From assembly GCA_021736645.1 (NCBI GenBank), contig JAIPFM010000186.1, positions 1 to 53,446 on the forward strand: a DNA stretch of 53,446 bases, written 5' to 3'. Numbering within the stretch: the first letter of the stretch is position 1; the number at the start of each line of letters is the position of its first letter. Below the pieces are notes generated by a model that made no database searches, was not told the DNA's origin, and worked only from the letters and a program-made list of their open reading frames with translations. The position numbers and the translations under genes are program-made. This document shows, piece by piece, positions 1-9,353 of this stretch. This DNA is from Phycisphaerae bacterium. GTDB lineage: Bacteria; Planctomycetota; Phycisphaerae; Sedimentisphaerales; Anaerobacaceae.

Positions 1-2
1 GC

Positions 3-2813
3 GCTGCCCGTGGTTCCGGTCAGTGTGTACTCACTGAGGCGGAACTGAATCAGATCTTCACGAGCAACCGCATTGTGATTGGTGATCCCACGGCCGGTGT
101 TATCACCTTCACGGATGCAGTGGACCTGGCCGGTTCACCTGTCTTGGAACTGATCAGCGGCGCAAGCATTGGTGACGCCCACCAGACCGGCTTTGACTTT
201 GTGGGCGGCCTGCTTGTTTTGAATGGCTGTATTTGGCCTGGTCAATCGCCGGGTGTTTTGAGCATTTCCGGTGATGTGACCCTGGCCGCGAACACCACCT
301 TGGATCTGGAGATCGGGGGTGACACACCAGGCACTGGCACTGGCAATCACGATCAGCTTGACGTAAGCCATGGCATTGTGATGATTGGCTCGAATGTGGC
401 CCTTCACATGGTACCCTGGGACAACTTCATACCCACAGGTGGTGAACAGATTGTGATTATAGACAATCAAGGCTCTGATGCCATTGTGGGTAGATTGGCA
501 AATTATGCTGAAGGCACCACAATCACGGACTTCCTGGGTTCAGGGTTGGAGGCCGTATTCAGCTATCAGTCAGGTGATGGTAATGACGCGGTTGTCTCTG
601 TGAATGCGCGGCCCATTGCCGAGGCTGGAGGTCCGTACAGTGTGGCCGAAGGTGCGACCATCACACTGGATGGTTCAGGCAGTTATGATCCGGACCAGCA
701 TACCATGCCATTGATTTACGAATGGGACCTTGACAATGACGGTCAATACGACGATGCCACGGGCATCCGACCGACCTTCTCAGGCGTAGGCCTGGATGGG
801 CCAATGTCAGTGACCGTGGGCTTGAAGGTCACCGATCATCAGGGTGCCAGTGATACGGATACGGCCACGGTCAACCTCACCAACCGTGACCCTGTGCTCG
901 ATGATTTGGCAGTGACTGTCCTCGATGCCAATGGCCACGTCACGTTGTCAGGCTCGTACAGCGATGAGGGCACTCTGGATACCCATGTCCTCACCATTGA
1001 CTGGGGTGACGGTGTGGTGCAGGACGTATCCGTGTCTGGCTGGACGTTTGCCATTGGCCACACGTACGACACGCACGATCCTGCAGCCAAGTTCACGATT
1101 GGCGTGATTTTATCAGATGATGATGGCGGCAGGGCGGGTATCGCCGGGATCATCACGGGATATAACCCTCATGACGTTCATGCAGCGCCTGTTGTGACAG
1201 TGTCCGACATCACAGTGGTGGAAGGCAGTTCTGGTGACTATATCCAGAAGGCCGACTTTGAGGTGGTCCTGTCACAAGCGAGTCATAATCTGGTCCAGGT
1301 CAGTTTTGAATCCCTGGATCTTACAGCCATCCGTATAGAGGATCACTGGGCCATGAGCCGTGGCACCCTGTACTTCTATCCGGGTGTGACTCGCGTGGTT
1401 TTGACCATGGTGATCAGGGAAGACCTTATTGCAGAGCAGGACGAAACCTTTGCACTTCACCTGACCGAGACCGTGAATGCGGTGATTCGGACACCTCAAG
1501 CTGTCTGTACGATCATTGATGATGATTCGGTTGTGCCCACGCCTGTGATTACAGGCATTATTCAGGACACAGGGGCCCGTGACGGCAGGACCTCGGACAG
1601 TACGGTGCGCATTGACGGCACTGCCTCTGACAGCGATGCAGTGGAAGTGTTCCTGGACAATACCTCCATAGGCTTTGCCACGGTCAATGCGGACGGGACC
1701 TGGATACTGGATTACAGCTCCGTAATCCTGCCAGATGGCACCTACCTTCTGACTGCCCAGGCCCTAGATGTTGTAGGCCTGAGATCCGTCTTGTCCGATC
1801 CCTACACTCTGATCATTGATCAGAGCGATCTCTTAATCACTGTGGACGATGTCACAGTCACAGAGGGTGATGACGGGCGCGTGTACGCCTACTTCCCGAT
1901 TCACCTGTCTCAGACCAGCAATCAGAGGGTGGAGGTCAGCTATGTGACCAGCAACGGCACCGCTGTCAGTCCCACTGACTACCACACAGCCTCAGGCACC
2001 GTGTGGTTCTTCCCGGGTGTGACCAGTCTTAGACTACCGGTCAACGTGTTCGGAGATACGACCCCGGAGATCAATGAGCAGTTCACACTGACCCTGACTG
2101 CCACCACTATCGGTCAGATCGTGGACAACACAGCCGTGTGTACGATCCTGGATCACGACATCCAGTATCCCATGCCAGTGGAGCAGTCCACAGGCGGCGC
2201 AGACGGCTTTGATCTGGCCCACACCAGTGTGACCTTTGCACAGGATACTGCTGGCGCCTATACGGTGACCTCAGAGCCCATCAACAGCCTGCCCGTTAGT
2301 CCGATTGGCCCGACAGGCGGTACACCTGTGCCTGCCGGTAACAATGTGAGCACTCGCGTTGTACTGTCGGACCCCCTAGGGGCAAGCAGTGAAGCAGTCA
2401 CGCTGTTCAACGAGACGTACAGCGACCTCTACATCAACACCCACGGGTCAGTCAGCCCCCAGGGCACCTTCGGCTTTGGTCAGCCTGTCACTGACCCCAC
2501 GGAATCCATGTCAAACCACAGCGCAGTGGCCCAAGTCTCGGCCCTGTTTACAGCGTCCCAAGGCACCTTCGGCTTGGACACCAGCCTGTTCGGCCGGATC
2601 AGCTACAAGAGTCTCCCTGACAGAATCGCCGTCACCTGGAGCAACGTGCCGGCCTTTGGCGTAACCGACTACACCCGGACCAACATCCCCCCAGGGACAT
2701 TTTGCTTCCCGATCGAGCTGTACGACAGGTCCCCCGGCCCTGGCAGGCGCATGCGTCTGTCTTGGCTTGACATCACGCAGGACCATGCGATCGTGGACCT
2801 GTCCGAGTTTTAG
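3..2813 (+). CDS. Large secreted/surface multidomain protein (PKD, Calx-beta, nidogen-like), 5' partial
   Basis: The reading frame is open to the window edge, so the N-terminus lies outside; a GTG at 75 is only an internal codon. The visible ~936 residues begin with a beta-helix/autotransporter-like stretch, then a PKD domain (opening at AEAGGPYSVAEGATITLDGS, near 610-880), a second PKD-like repeat with DWGDG (near 900-1150), a Calx-beta domain (about 1190-1530), a bacterial Ig-like module (about 1540-1830) and a second Calx-beta domain (about 1835-2160). The last ~150 residues resemble a nidogen-like domain (LYINTHGSV, then AVTWSNVPAFG and LSWLDITQ). Calx-beta and PKD modules are extracellular, calcium-related or adhesive folds in the known families. 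There is no C-terminal membrane anchor or sorting motif, so the protein is probably secreted or anchored by its missing N-terminus. Ligand and function are unknown. Confidence 0.85.
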   Translation, partial: AARGSGQCVLTEAELNQIFTSNRIVIGDPTAGVITFTDAVDLAGSPVLELISGASIGDAHQTGFDFVGGLLVLNGCIWPGQSPGVLSISGDVTLAANTTLDLEIGGDTPGTGTGNHDQLDVSHGIVMIGSNVALHMVPWDNFIPTGGEQIVIIDNQGSDAIVGRLANYAEGTTITDFLGSGLEAVFSYQSGDGNDAVVSVNARPIAEAGGPYSVAEGATITLDGSGSYDPDQHTMPLIYEWDLDNDGQYDDATGIRPTFSGVGLDGPMSVTVGLKVTDHQGASDTDTATVNLTNRDPVLDDLAVTVLDANGHVTLSGSYSDEGTLDTHVLTIDWGDGVVQDVSVSGWTFAIGHTYDTHDPAAKFTIGVILSDDDGGRAGIAGIITGYNPHDVHAAPVVTVSDITVVEGSSGDYIQKADFEVVLSQASHNLVQVSFESLDLTAIRIEDHWAMSRGTLYFYPGVTRVVLTMVIREDLIAEQDETFALHLTETVNAVIRTPQAVCTIIDDDSVVPTPVITGIIQDTGARDGRTSDSTVRIDGTASDSDAVEVFLDNTSIGFATVNADGTWILDYSSVILPDGTYLLTAQALDVVGLRSVLSDPYTLIIDQSDLLITVDDVTVTEGDDGRVYAYFPIHLSQTSNQRVEVSYVTSNGTAVSPTDYHTASGTVWFFPGVTSLRLPVNVFGDTTPEINEQFTLTLTATTIGQIVDNTAVCTILDHDIQYPMPVEQSTGGADGFDLAHTSVTFAQDTAGAYTVTSEPINSLPVSPIGPTGGTPVPAGNNVSTRVVLSDPLGASSEAVTLFNETYSDLYINTHGSVSPQGTFGFGQPVTDPTESMSNHSAVAQVSALFTASQGTFGLDTSLFGRISYKSLPDRIAVTWSNVPAFGVTDYTRTNIPPGTFCFPIELYDRSPGPGRRMRLSWLDITQDHAIVDLSEF

Positions 2814-2885
2814 ACTCCTGGCCATTCCGATATTTACGCCCAGCACCATTTCAAGTACACTACATAATTTTCAGGAGATGTGTCT

Positions 2886-3662
2886 GTGGAACTGATAGAT
2901 TCTCACTGCCATTTGACGTTTGATGAGCTGCGTGAAAATTTGGATGAGACACTTGAGCGCAGTCGGGCCCAGGGCATTAGTACCTGGGTCACGATCGGCA
3001 CGGATGAGTCACAGAGTCGCGAGGCTGTTGCTTTGGCCCAAAAGGTGGACAGGATGTACGCCACAGTCGGGCTCCATCCGCATGAGGCCAAGGATTGGTC
3101 TTCTGATCTGTTGGCTCAAATGGAGCAGTGGACCCGGTTGGAGAAGGTGGTGGCCCTGGGAGAAATGGGGCTTGATTTTTACTATGATTTTTCCCCCAGA
3201 GCTCAGCAGGAGCAGGCCTTTTCCGAGCAACTGGCATTGGCCGCTCGCTTGAATATGCCGGTGGTGGTACATACACGGGATGCTTTTGATGAGACAATGG
3301 GGATTCTCAAGGCCTATGACGGTCAACTCAATCAGGTGGTGTTGCATTGCTTTACAGGCACGGCTGAGCAGGTCAAGGTGGCCCTGGAGTGTGGATTTTA
3401 TATTTCCTTTTCAGGGGTGGTCACATTCAAAAATGCCCATTCAGTGAGGGAAGCCGCGATGTGTGTGCCCATGGACCGCCTGATGATTGAGACAGATTGC
3501 CCGTATCTGGCACCTGCACCCATGCGAAAACAAAGGGTGAATGAACCTGCTCTCTTGATTCACACGGCCCGGTTTTTGGCGCATCTCAAGCAGATGGATC
3601 TCGAAGACCTGGCCAGGCAGACCAGGGAAAATACATGCATGTTTTATCAATTGCCTGCATAA
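2886..3662 (+). CDS. tatD: TatD family metal-dependent hydrolase/DNase
   Basis: 258 residues, the usual length for TatD/YcfH hydrolases, which are cytoplasmic metal-dependent TIM-barrel enzymes with 3'-5' exonuclease or D-tyrosyl-tRNA deacylase-like activities. The family motifs are in order: DSHCHL near the N-terminus (first metal pair), GEMGLDFYYD, VVHTRDA, LHCFTG and ETDCPYLAP close to the end. The start is set by AGGAG at 2873-2877, 8 nt before a GTG at 2886; a second in-frame GTG at 2880 is too close to that ribosome binding site. The preceding surface-protein gene ends 72 nt upstream and dnaG follows after 230 nt, so it may be a single-gene unit. The family call is firm; the physiological substrate cannot be read from sequence. 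Confidence 0.93.
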   Translation: MELIDSHCHLTFDELRENLDETLERSRAQGISTWVTIGTDESQSREAVALAQKVDRMYATVGLHPHEAKDWSSDLLAQMEQWTRLEKVVALGEMGLDFYYDFSPRAQQEQAFSEQLALAARLNMPVVVHTRDAFDETMGILKAYDGQLNQVVLHCFTGTAEQVKVALECGFYISFSGVVTFKNAHSVREAAMCVPMDRLMIETDCPYLAPAPMRKQRVNEPALLIHTARFLAHLKQMDLEDLARQTRENTCMFYQLPA

Positions 3663-3706
3663 ATACAGGATTTAGTGTCTCAATACGCCATGTGTCCAAA
3701 AGCCCT

Positions 3707-3733
3707 TTGCAGCCCTGTTTTATGCTGTATAAT
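3707..3733 (+). promoter_or_regulatory. Possible sigma70 promoter for dnaG-rpoD
   Basis: TTGCAG at 3707-3712 and a perfect TATAAT at 3728-3733, separated by 15 nt (16 if TTTGCA at 3706 is taken as the -35). It lies in the 230-nt gap before dnaG, about 160 nt upstream of the proposed start. The spacing is short, so this is a candidate only. Confidence 0.35.
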
Positions 3734-3891
3734 CACGTTTTATGGCGACTGACTTGATTTTTATCTGACTGGGTCTTTATTACTGTGGCGGGACGCTTAG
3801 ACACAGCAACCACCGTCGGCGATATGACGTATTATGGGGTTTCTGGGACACCCGTTCTTTTATTATGACATATGGAGTCTGGGCTGGAAGT

Positions 3892-5682
3892 ATGCCAGGA
3901 TTAGTGGATCAGACCACAGTTGACAGGATTCAACAGGCGACTAATATCGTCGACTTGATCAGTGAATACGTGAGCCTCGTCAAGAAAGGACGAGAAATGG
4001 TGGGGGTCTGCCCGTTTCACGATGATCACAGCCCCAGTATGAACGTGAGTGAGTCCAAACAGATTTTCAAGTGCTTTGCGTGCGGTGCCGGGGGCAATGT
4101 GTTTACGTTTGTGATGCTGCACGAGCAGCTGTCTTATCCGCAGGCCATTGAACGCCTGGCGCAACGGGCCGGGATTACGATCCAGACCATGCGGACCACA
4201 GGGCCAAAGCCCGGGCAAGGGGGAGGTCATGATCTGGACCCTGCGACTTTGGCTCGCGTGAATAGTTGGGCGTGTCGGTTCTTTGAGCAAAATCTGCGTG
4301 ATCCTCAAAAAGGTTTGCAGGCCCGGGCGTATGTGGCATCACGCAAGATTGACCAGGCCACATCTGACGCCTGGCATCTCGGCCTGGCCCTGGGGACTGG
4401 CACGGATCTGGTGACTGCGGCCGGGAAAAAGGGGATTGGAATGAATCTGCTCAAGGCGGCCGGGTTGGCCACGGGGCACGGGCAGGACAAGTTTCTGAAT
4501 CGGTTGATGTTTGCCATTACGGATGTGACAGGTCGGGTGATAGGCTTTGGCGGGCGCACGCTGGGCAATGACAAGGCCAAATATATGAATTCTCCGACAA
4601 CAGTCCTGTTTGACAAGAGCAACTGTCTGTATGGTCTGGAGCAGGCCAAGCACCAGATTGTGTCTTCCAATGTCGCCGTTCTGGTGGAAGGCTATACGGA
4701 CTGTCTGATGGCCCACCAGGTCGGTTGCACCAATGTCGTGGCCACGCTGGGGACGAGCTTGACGTCCGGACACGGACGCATATTGAGACGCTACGGCAAG
4801 ACCGTGGTCGTGATTTTTGACGGGGATACCGCGGGTATGGAGGCTGCGAACAGGGCCCTGGAAGTGTGCCTCAAGCAGCGTCTGGATATCAAGGTGGCCA
4901 TGCTGCCTGAGAAGATGGATCCCTGTGATTATGTGCTGGCCTTTGGTCAGCAGGGTTTTCAACGGATGATCGATGAGGCTGAGGATGTTCTGAAATTCAA
5001 GTGGGACCGACTCAACCAGAAGTTCGCGTCTGATACGACGCTGGCAGGTCGTAAACAGGCCGTGGAAGAGTTTCTTCAAACTGTCGCGACAGGCATTCAG
5101 TCTGGTAATTTGTCTGCCATTGACCGGGGTATGGTGGTGAATCGTTTGTCCGGGATGATTGGTTTGAGTACGCGTCAGATTGAAACCGAACTGGTGAGAC
5201 GCATGCGTACAGGTGCAGGCGCCCCAATACAATCCTCGCAAAAATCCACCGATGCACGCGCATTGGGGCAGGGGATCAACGCCGTGACACAACGTGAAAT
5301 CCTGGAGGTGCTGCTCAATGAACCTCGTTTGTACAGGAGTATCCAGGAAGACATTGCAGTTGAGACATTTGATGATCCGATATTGAAACAGGTGGCGCAA
5401 CGCTTTTTTGAACTGCTCAAGATCAATCCTGAGGCCAATGGCACGGACCTGCTGGCCCGGATTGACTCCATAGAGGTGGGGCAGGTCGTGGCAGAGCTCA
5501 TGCTCGTAGGGGAACAGAAAGGCAACTTTCGGTTGCGACTCGAGGGGGCTGTTGACGTGTTAAAGAAGGCACGATTGTTCGCCAGCGACGATCTGTCAGG
5601 GCAGGACCATTCGGTTGAGTTGCTCAATGCCAGGCGAACCCCGGCTGGGGAACGCAATACTCGCAGTCTTGGTTTTATGTGA
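3892..5682 (+). CDS. dnaG: DNA primase
   Basis: 596 residues, normal for bacterial primase, which makes RNA primers at the replication fork with DnaB helicase. The N-terminal CHC2 zinc ribbon is intact: C40 and H43 in CPFH, C61 and C64 in CFACGAGGN. The catalytic core follows, with the Toprim motifs VLVEGYTDC and the DGD of IFDGDTAG. The C-terminal ~150 residues are a poorly conserved helicase-interaction region. The ATG at 3892 gives the usual N-terminus (about 15 residues before NIVDLISEYV); an in-frame ATG at 3865 would add nine residues without a better ribosome binding site. rpoD follows 122 nt downstream, the dnaG-rpoD arrangement of the classical macromolecular synthesis operon, here without rpsU in front. 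Confidence 0.97.
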   Translation: MPGLVDQTTVDRIQQATNIVDLISEYVSLVKKGREMVGVCPFHDDHSPSMNVSESKQIFKCFACGAGGNVFTFVMLHEQLSYPQAIERLAQRAGITIQTMRTTGPKPGQGGGHDLDPATLARVNSWACRFFEQNLRDPQKGLQARAYVASRKIDQATSDAWHLGLALGTGTDLVTAAGKKGIGMNLLKAAGLATGHGQDKFLNRLMFAITDVTGRVIGFGGRTLGNDKAKYMNSPTTVLFDKSNCLYGLEQAKHQIVSSNVAVLVEGYTDCLMAHQVGCTNVVATLGTSLTSGHGRILRRYGKTVVVIFDGDTAGMEAANRALEVCLKQRLDIKVAMLPEKMDPCDYVLAFGQQGFQRMIDEAEDVLKFKWDRLNQKFASDTTLAGRKQAVEEFLQTVATGIQSGNLSAIDRGMVVNRLSGMIGLSTRQIETELVRRMRTGAGAPIQSSQKSTDARALGQGINAVTQREILEVLLNEPRLYRSIQEDIAVETFDDPILKQVAQRFFELLKINPEANGTDLLARIDSIEVGQVVAELMLVGEQKGNFRLRLEGAVDVLKKARLFASDDLSGQDHSVELLNARRTPAGERNTRSLGFM

Positions 5683-5804
5683 CGAACTTTTGGGTAGGAA
5701 TTACCGTAAGGCATGGCAGAGGCCGTTTGCTTGCCTTAGGGTCTAAAATATAGATATGAGTCCAATGGAAACAACGGCCCGCATTTTGTTAGGGAAAGAC
5801 TGAG

Positions 5805-7613
5805 GTGCCAGTAGTGGCCAGAAAAAAAACAAAGAAAGAAGAGACGCCTGAACCGATAGAGGCGTCTCAGGCAGATATGATCCCCGCTCCTGACATGGAA
5901 CAGCCGGAGAATCCGGTGACTGTCAAAGAGGGCGAAGACAAGATTAAGGGGATGATTGCCCGAGGCAAGAAAAAGGGCTATCTGACCTATGAAGAGATCA
6001 ATAAGGATCTCCCGGATGACATTGTGAGTGCCAATCGCCTTGAAAAGCTGCTTGCCACCCTGGATGAAATGGGTATCAGTCTTATTGATGAAGCGGATGT
6101 CCGTGCCAAGGCATTGAAGGGGGATGATGATGACGTCTTTGATGAAGACATCATTGACGAAGATGATGAGCCCACGGATGACCAGCTCCAGGACGACGAA
6201 ATCCTGGAAAAGGAACTCGTGGAATCTGAGGTCACGCGGCGTATTGACGATCCAATCCGAATGTATCTCACACAGATGGGGCAGATACCCCTGCTGACGC
6301 GCGAGTCAGAGATCTCCCTGGCACGTAAAATAGAAATTACACGCATGGCGTTCAGACGCAAGATGCTGCAATGCGAGTATTGTGGGCGAGCCGCTGTGGA
6401 ATTACTGCAGCAGGTGCACGACAGCACCATGTCCTTTGATCGCACAATCAAGACGGGCACAACCTATCTCAACAGCAAGCCCACGATCAAGAAACGTATT
6501 CCTGTAAACCTGAAAACGGTCAACGAGCTGTTTGCTGTAAATCAGGCCATGTTCACTCAAATTCAGCAGGCGGAAAGTGCCGACGACGTGCGTGAGCAAC
6601 TGCGTTGTCTGCATAGAAACAGGCGAAAGATTGCCACGCTTCTGGAAGAGTTGAGCCTCCGGACCAGTCGTATTCAGCCGATCAAGAACAAGCTGCACGG
6701 CATCTGTGACAAGATGCATCAACTCGAGGCCGTCATCGAGACCGGTGTCACGGGCATTATGACGGAGGAGGATATTGACGCCGTGGGCCAGGAGCTGCTT
6801 GGCTTGCAGGATCTCGTTTTGGAAACACCGCAGCAGCTTGAAAAGAAACTTCGCACTGTGGACCGTGTATTCTCGCAGTACGAACAGGCCAAACGTACCC
6901 TATCCAGTGCCAACCTGCGTCTGGTGGTCTCCATCGCCAAGAAATACCGTAATCGCGGGTTGAGCTTCCTGGATCTCATCCAGGAGGGCAACACAGGTCT
7001 GATGCGGGCAGTCGACAAGTATGAATATCGCAGGGGGTATAAATTCAGCACGTATGCCACCTGGTGGATTCGTCAGGCCATCACCCGCGCCATTGCGGAT
7101 CATGCACGCACCATTCGTATTCCTGTGCACATGATCGAAACCATGAGTCGTTTGCGTGCTGCCGGCAAGACGCTGCACCAGGAACTGGGACGCGAACCCA
7201 CGATTGAAGAGATCGCGGCCAAGGTGGAAATGACCATTCAGGAAACGCGACGTGTCCTGAATATATCCAAGCACCCGATCAGCCTGGATCGCCCCATTGG
7301 GGAAAGTGAAGACAGCTACTTCGGCGATTTCATTGAAGACAACGACGTGGATTCGCCCGTGGCGTCAGCCACCCAGGAAATGCTCAAGGAACGCATTGAC
7401 TCCGTGCTCAAGACCCTGTCATACAGGGAGCGTGAAATCATCAAACTACGCTATGGTATTGGCGACGGCTACACCTACACCCTGGAGGAAGTGGGCCGGA
7501 TCTTTAAGGTGACGCGCGAACGTGTGCGTCAGGTCGAGGCCAAGGCCATCAGAAAACTTCAGCATCCGGTGCGCGCCAGAAAGCTCGAGGGTTTCCTGGA
7601 TAGCAACGCTTGA
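5805..7613 (+). CDS. rpoD: RNA polymerase primary sigma factor (sigma70)
   Basis: 602 residues. Region 1.1 (about 40-95, [20 protein letters not shown]) is followed by a highly acidic linker (about 105-140), region 1.2 ([20 protein letters not shown]), a ~170-residue non-conserved insert, then region 2 ([48 protein letters not shown]), region 3, and region 4 with the helix-turn-helix [20 protein letters not shown]. All parts needed for core binding, -10 and -35 recognition are present, so it is the housekeeping sigma factor. The insert contains a [11 protein letters not shown]...FDRTIK stretch like the one I recall from planctomycete RpoD, a main clue to the host. GTG at 5805 is the start, with AGGGAAAG at 5791-5798. 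It follows dnaG and ends at a terminator hairpin. Confidence 0.97.
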   Translation: MPVVARKKTKKEETPEPIEASQADMIPAPDMEQPENPVTVKEGEDKIKGMIARGKKKGYLTYEEINKDLPDDIVSANRLEKLLATLDEMGISLIDEADVRAKALKGDDDDVFDEDIIDEDDEPTDDQLQDDEILEKELVESEVTRRIDDPIRMYLTQMGQIPLLTRESEISLARKIEITRMAFRRKMLQCEYCGRAAVELLQQVHDSTMSFDRTIKTGTTYLNSKPTIKKRIPVNLKTVNELFAVNQAMFTQIQQAESADDVREQLRCLHRNRRKIATLLEELSLRTSRIQPIKNKLHGICDKMHQLEAVIETGVTGIMTEEDIDAVGQELLGLQDLVLETPQQLEKKLRTVDRVFSQYEQAKRTLSSANLRLVVSIAKKYRNRGLSFLDLIQEGNTGLMRAVDKYEYRRGYKFSTYATWWIRQAITRAIADHARTIRIPVHMIETMSRLRAAGKTLHQELGREPTIEEIAAKVEMTIQETRRVLNISKHPISLDRPIGESEDSYFGDFIEDNDVDSPVASATQEMLKERIDSVLKTLSYREREIIKLRYGIGDGYTYTLEEVGRIFKVTRERVRQVEAKAIRKLQHPVRARKLEGFLDSNA

Positions 7614-7645
7614 TTCGCTGCTCACACCTGTACACAGAACAAAAA

Positions 7646-7678
7646 AAAGCCTTCCTTGCGTGAAACAAGGAAGGCTTT
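7646..7678. terminator. Bidirectional intrinsic terminator between rpoD and xerC
   Basis: A perfect 13-bp inverted repeat (arms 7646-7658 and 7666-7678, 7-nt loop) lies between the convergent ends of rpoD (7613) and the recombinase gene (7701). Read on the minus strand, the hairpin runs directly into a T tract (complement of the A run at 7641-7648), the classic rho-independent form for the recombinase gene. On the plus strand it is followed by a short, interrupted T stretch and can also serve rpoD. Confidence 0.88.
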
Positions 7679-7700
7679 AATGTTTTACAGATAGGCCTGA

Positions 7701-8774
7701 TCAGTAACTGTTATGCACGGAACCCCAGGTCTGAGTTTCCTGTTCAGACGATTCCTCTTGTTCTCTGGGGTGGGCATTATCATACACCTCTTTGAGTTTG
7801 GTCGTGGTCAGATGTGTGTACACCTGAGTGGTTGACAGGGACTGATGTCCGAGCAACTCCTGCACACTCCGCAGATCCGCACCGTTATTTAACATGTGGG
7901 TTGCAAAACTGTGACGCAGGGTGTGCGGGCTGATATTGGGATCCAGACCGGAAATCTTGAGGTACTTGTCCATTTTTCGGCGGACACTCCGCGTGCTCAG
8001 TCTCCGTCCGTGCTTATTGACGAACAGGACTTTTGTATCGAAGTTCTCATTGTTCTGAGAACGTTTGTTGCGGAATTCCATGTAGTGCTGAATCGTCTGC
8101 AGGGCCGAGGAACTGATCGGTGCAATTCTCTCCTTTTTGCCCTTGCCGCGCACGTGCAGCACTTCGCCGAGGAAGTCGATGTCGTCCATGTTCAGGGCGA
8201 CCAGTTCGCTCACCCGGATACCTGTACTATACAGGACTTCCAGAATGGCACGGTCACGTGCACCAAGCCAGTTATCCAGGGGCGGTGTTTCCAGGAGTCT
8301 CTTGACTTCATCATACTCAAGGAAGCGGGGCAGCTTTTTCTCCTGCTTGGGGGTACGCACCGACGCCAGGGGATTGGCATCGATCTGGCCGGTGCGGATC
8401 AGGTACTTGTAAAAGCTTCTCAAGGTGGCGAGCTTACGTGCCACCGTGGCCTTACTGTACACCTTTTCGTTGAGCATGACCAGATACGCCCGTGCATCAT
8501 CGACATCCGCATGGATCATCAACTGATTGACATCCACGTCAGTATCCACATCCACGGCTGTGGCGGCCATCATGGACTCGCCATAGGGTTCCACAGGATT
8601 CTGTCCCGGATGAGGGGCACATGCAGGCTGGGATTGGCCTTGGTGACGATTTGCCAGAAACTCTGCATACTGAGTGAGATCAGCGCCGTAGCATTTCGCA
8701 GTGTGTTCGGAAAAGCGTCTTTCGAACTTTAAGTAATTCAAGAAGTGTTGAACAATTGGGCTGCTGTGTTCCAT
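7701..8774 (-). CDS. xerC: Tyrosine recombinase of the XerC/XerD type
   Basis: 357 residues. The catalytic set of a tyrosine recombinase is complete: R187 (TGIRVSEL), a lysine in GKGKKER near 211-214, H284-x-x-R287 (PHTLRHSFATHML), H310 (LGHQSLS) and nucleophile Y319 (QVYTHLT). The N-terminal SAM-like core-binding domain carries an extra ~40-residue segment (about 45-88) with a VDVDTDVDV stretch, longer than in E. coli XerC (~300 residues). In bacteria, XerC/XerD resolve chromosome dimers at dif near the terminus. Nothing around this copy (no att repeats, no integron cassette) suggests an integrase, so a chromosomal Xer role is likely; C versus D cannot be decided here. It converges on rpoD across a shared terminator. 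Confidence 0.9.
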   Translation of the reverse strand: MEHSSPIVQHFLNYLKFERRFSEHTAKCYGADLTQYAEFLANRHQGQSQPACAPHPGQNPVEPYGESMMAATAVDVDTDVDVNQLMIHADVDDARAYLVMLNEKVYSKATVARKLATLRSFYKYLIRTGQIDANPLASVRTPKQEKKLPRFLEYDEVKRLLETPPLDNWLGARDRAILEVLYSTGIRVSELVALNMDDIDFLGEVLHVRGKGKKERIAPISSSALQTIQHYMEFRNKRSQNNENFDTKVLFVNKHGRRLSTRSVRRKMDKYLKISGLDPNISPHTLRHSFATHMLNNGADLRSVQELLGHQSLSTTQVYTHLTTTKLKEVYDNAHPREQEESSEQETQTWGSVHNSY

Positions 8775-8887
8775 AATGAACCTACCTACTTCTAGAGTTT
8801 AAGGCTATCCCTAGCGTTTCAATATATGCCACGATTCCGTCTCATGACTTTTATACAAAAGCGTGCGCTTCTCTCGGTCTCATGTGA

Positions 8888-9115
8888 TCAGGCTGTGCCG
8901 GCCTTTTCATTGAGCAGGTGTTCTGCTTGAATAAGCAAAACGCGAGTCAATTTGAAACTCAGGACCGCAGCATCGAACCAGTCAAAATCGGTCTTCTTGT
9001 TGGATGCCTGATCCATGAGAGCATCGAGCAACTGATCTTCAGATCCGGACTCATAACGGAAGATAAACTTCTCATGTCCCTTGTTCAGAATCAGTTGTTT
9101 TTGCTCACAATTCAT
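8888..9115 (-). CDS. Small hypothetical protein, 75 aa
   Basis: A 75-residue acidic protein with no membrane segment or signal peptide. The middle (YESGSEDQLLDALMDQ, then DFDWFDAAVLSF) reads like a compact helical domain, and I have the impression of similar short proteins in planctomycete genomes, but no function can be named. It sits 113 nt upstream of xerC on the same strand with no evident terminator between, so it may be co-transcribed. It is kept as real because the ~580 nt between xerC and the radical SAM gene have no other coding candidate, and the composition looks like protein. The ribosome binding site is weak. Confidence 0.6.
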   Translation of the reverse strand: MNCEQKQLILNKGHEKFIFRYESGSEDQLLDALMDQASNKKTDFDWFDAAVLSFKLTRVLLIQAEHLLNEKAGTA

Positions 9116-9353
9116 GACGTTCTTTTGATCTTACTTTCAGTCAAAACCAACTTATTACGACCTTGTGACATCTTGTTTTTAAGGATTTGAGTTGTCGTTT
9201 TTGGCCACTGATCCTTAATTCTCTGTTTCTTGCTACACCGCTATTATCGGCCAATAGTTCTTATGTCTTTACAAATTGATCGGTAAATTGTCAGATTGGG
9301 AAAAATTCGGACCCAGACCCGCTAACAGGGCAGGTTAAGAGGGGTAGTTGAGC
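9116..9353. other. Intergenic stretch, nothing recognised
   Basis: 238 nt between the small 75-residue protein and the radical SAM gene, both on the minus strand. It is AT-rich and should hold the minus-strand promoter for the small protein, but I see no convincing -35/-10 pair, RNA or repeat. Confidence 0.4.

Noticed and set aside
4339..5400. Long open frame antisense to dnaG
   Set aside because: It lies wholly within the dnaG primase domains, gives a low-complexity His/Gln/Arg-rich translation and has no recognisable motif. It is a by-product of codon bias.
7701..8774. Integron or prophage integrase
   Set aside because: No attI/attC-like sites, cassettes or flanking direct repeats. Architecture is that of chromosomal XerC/D.
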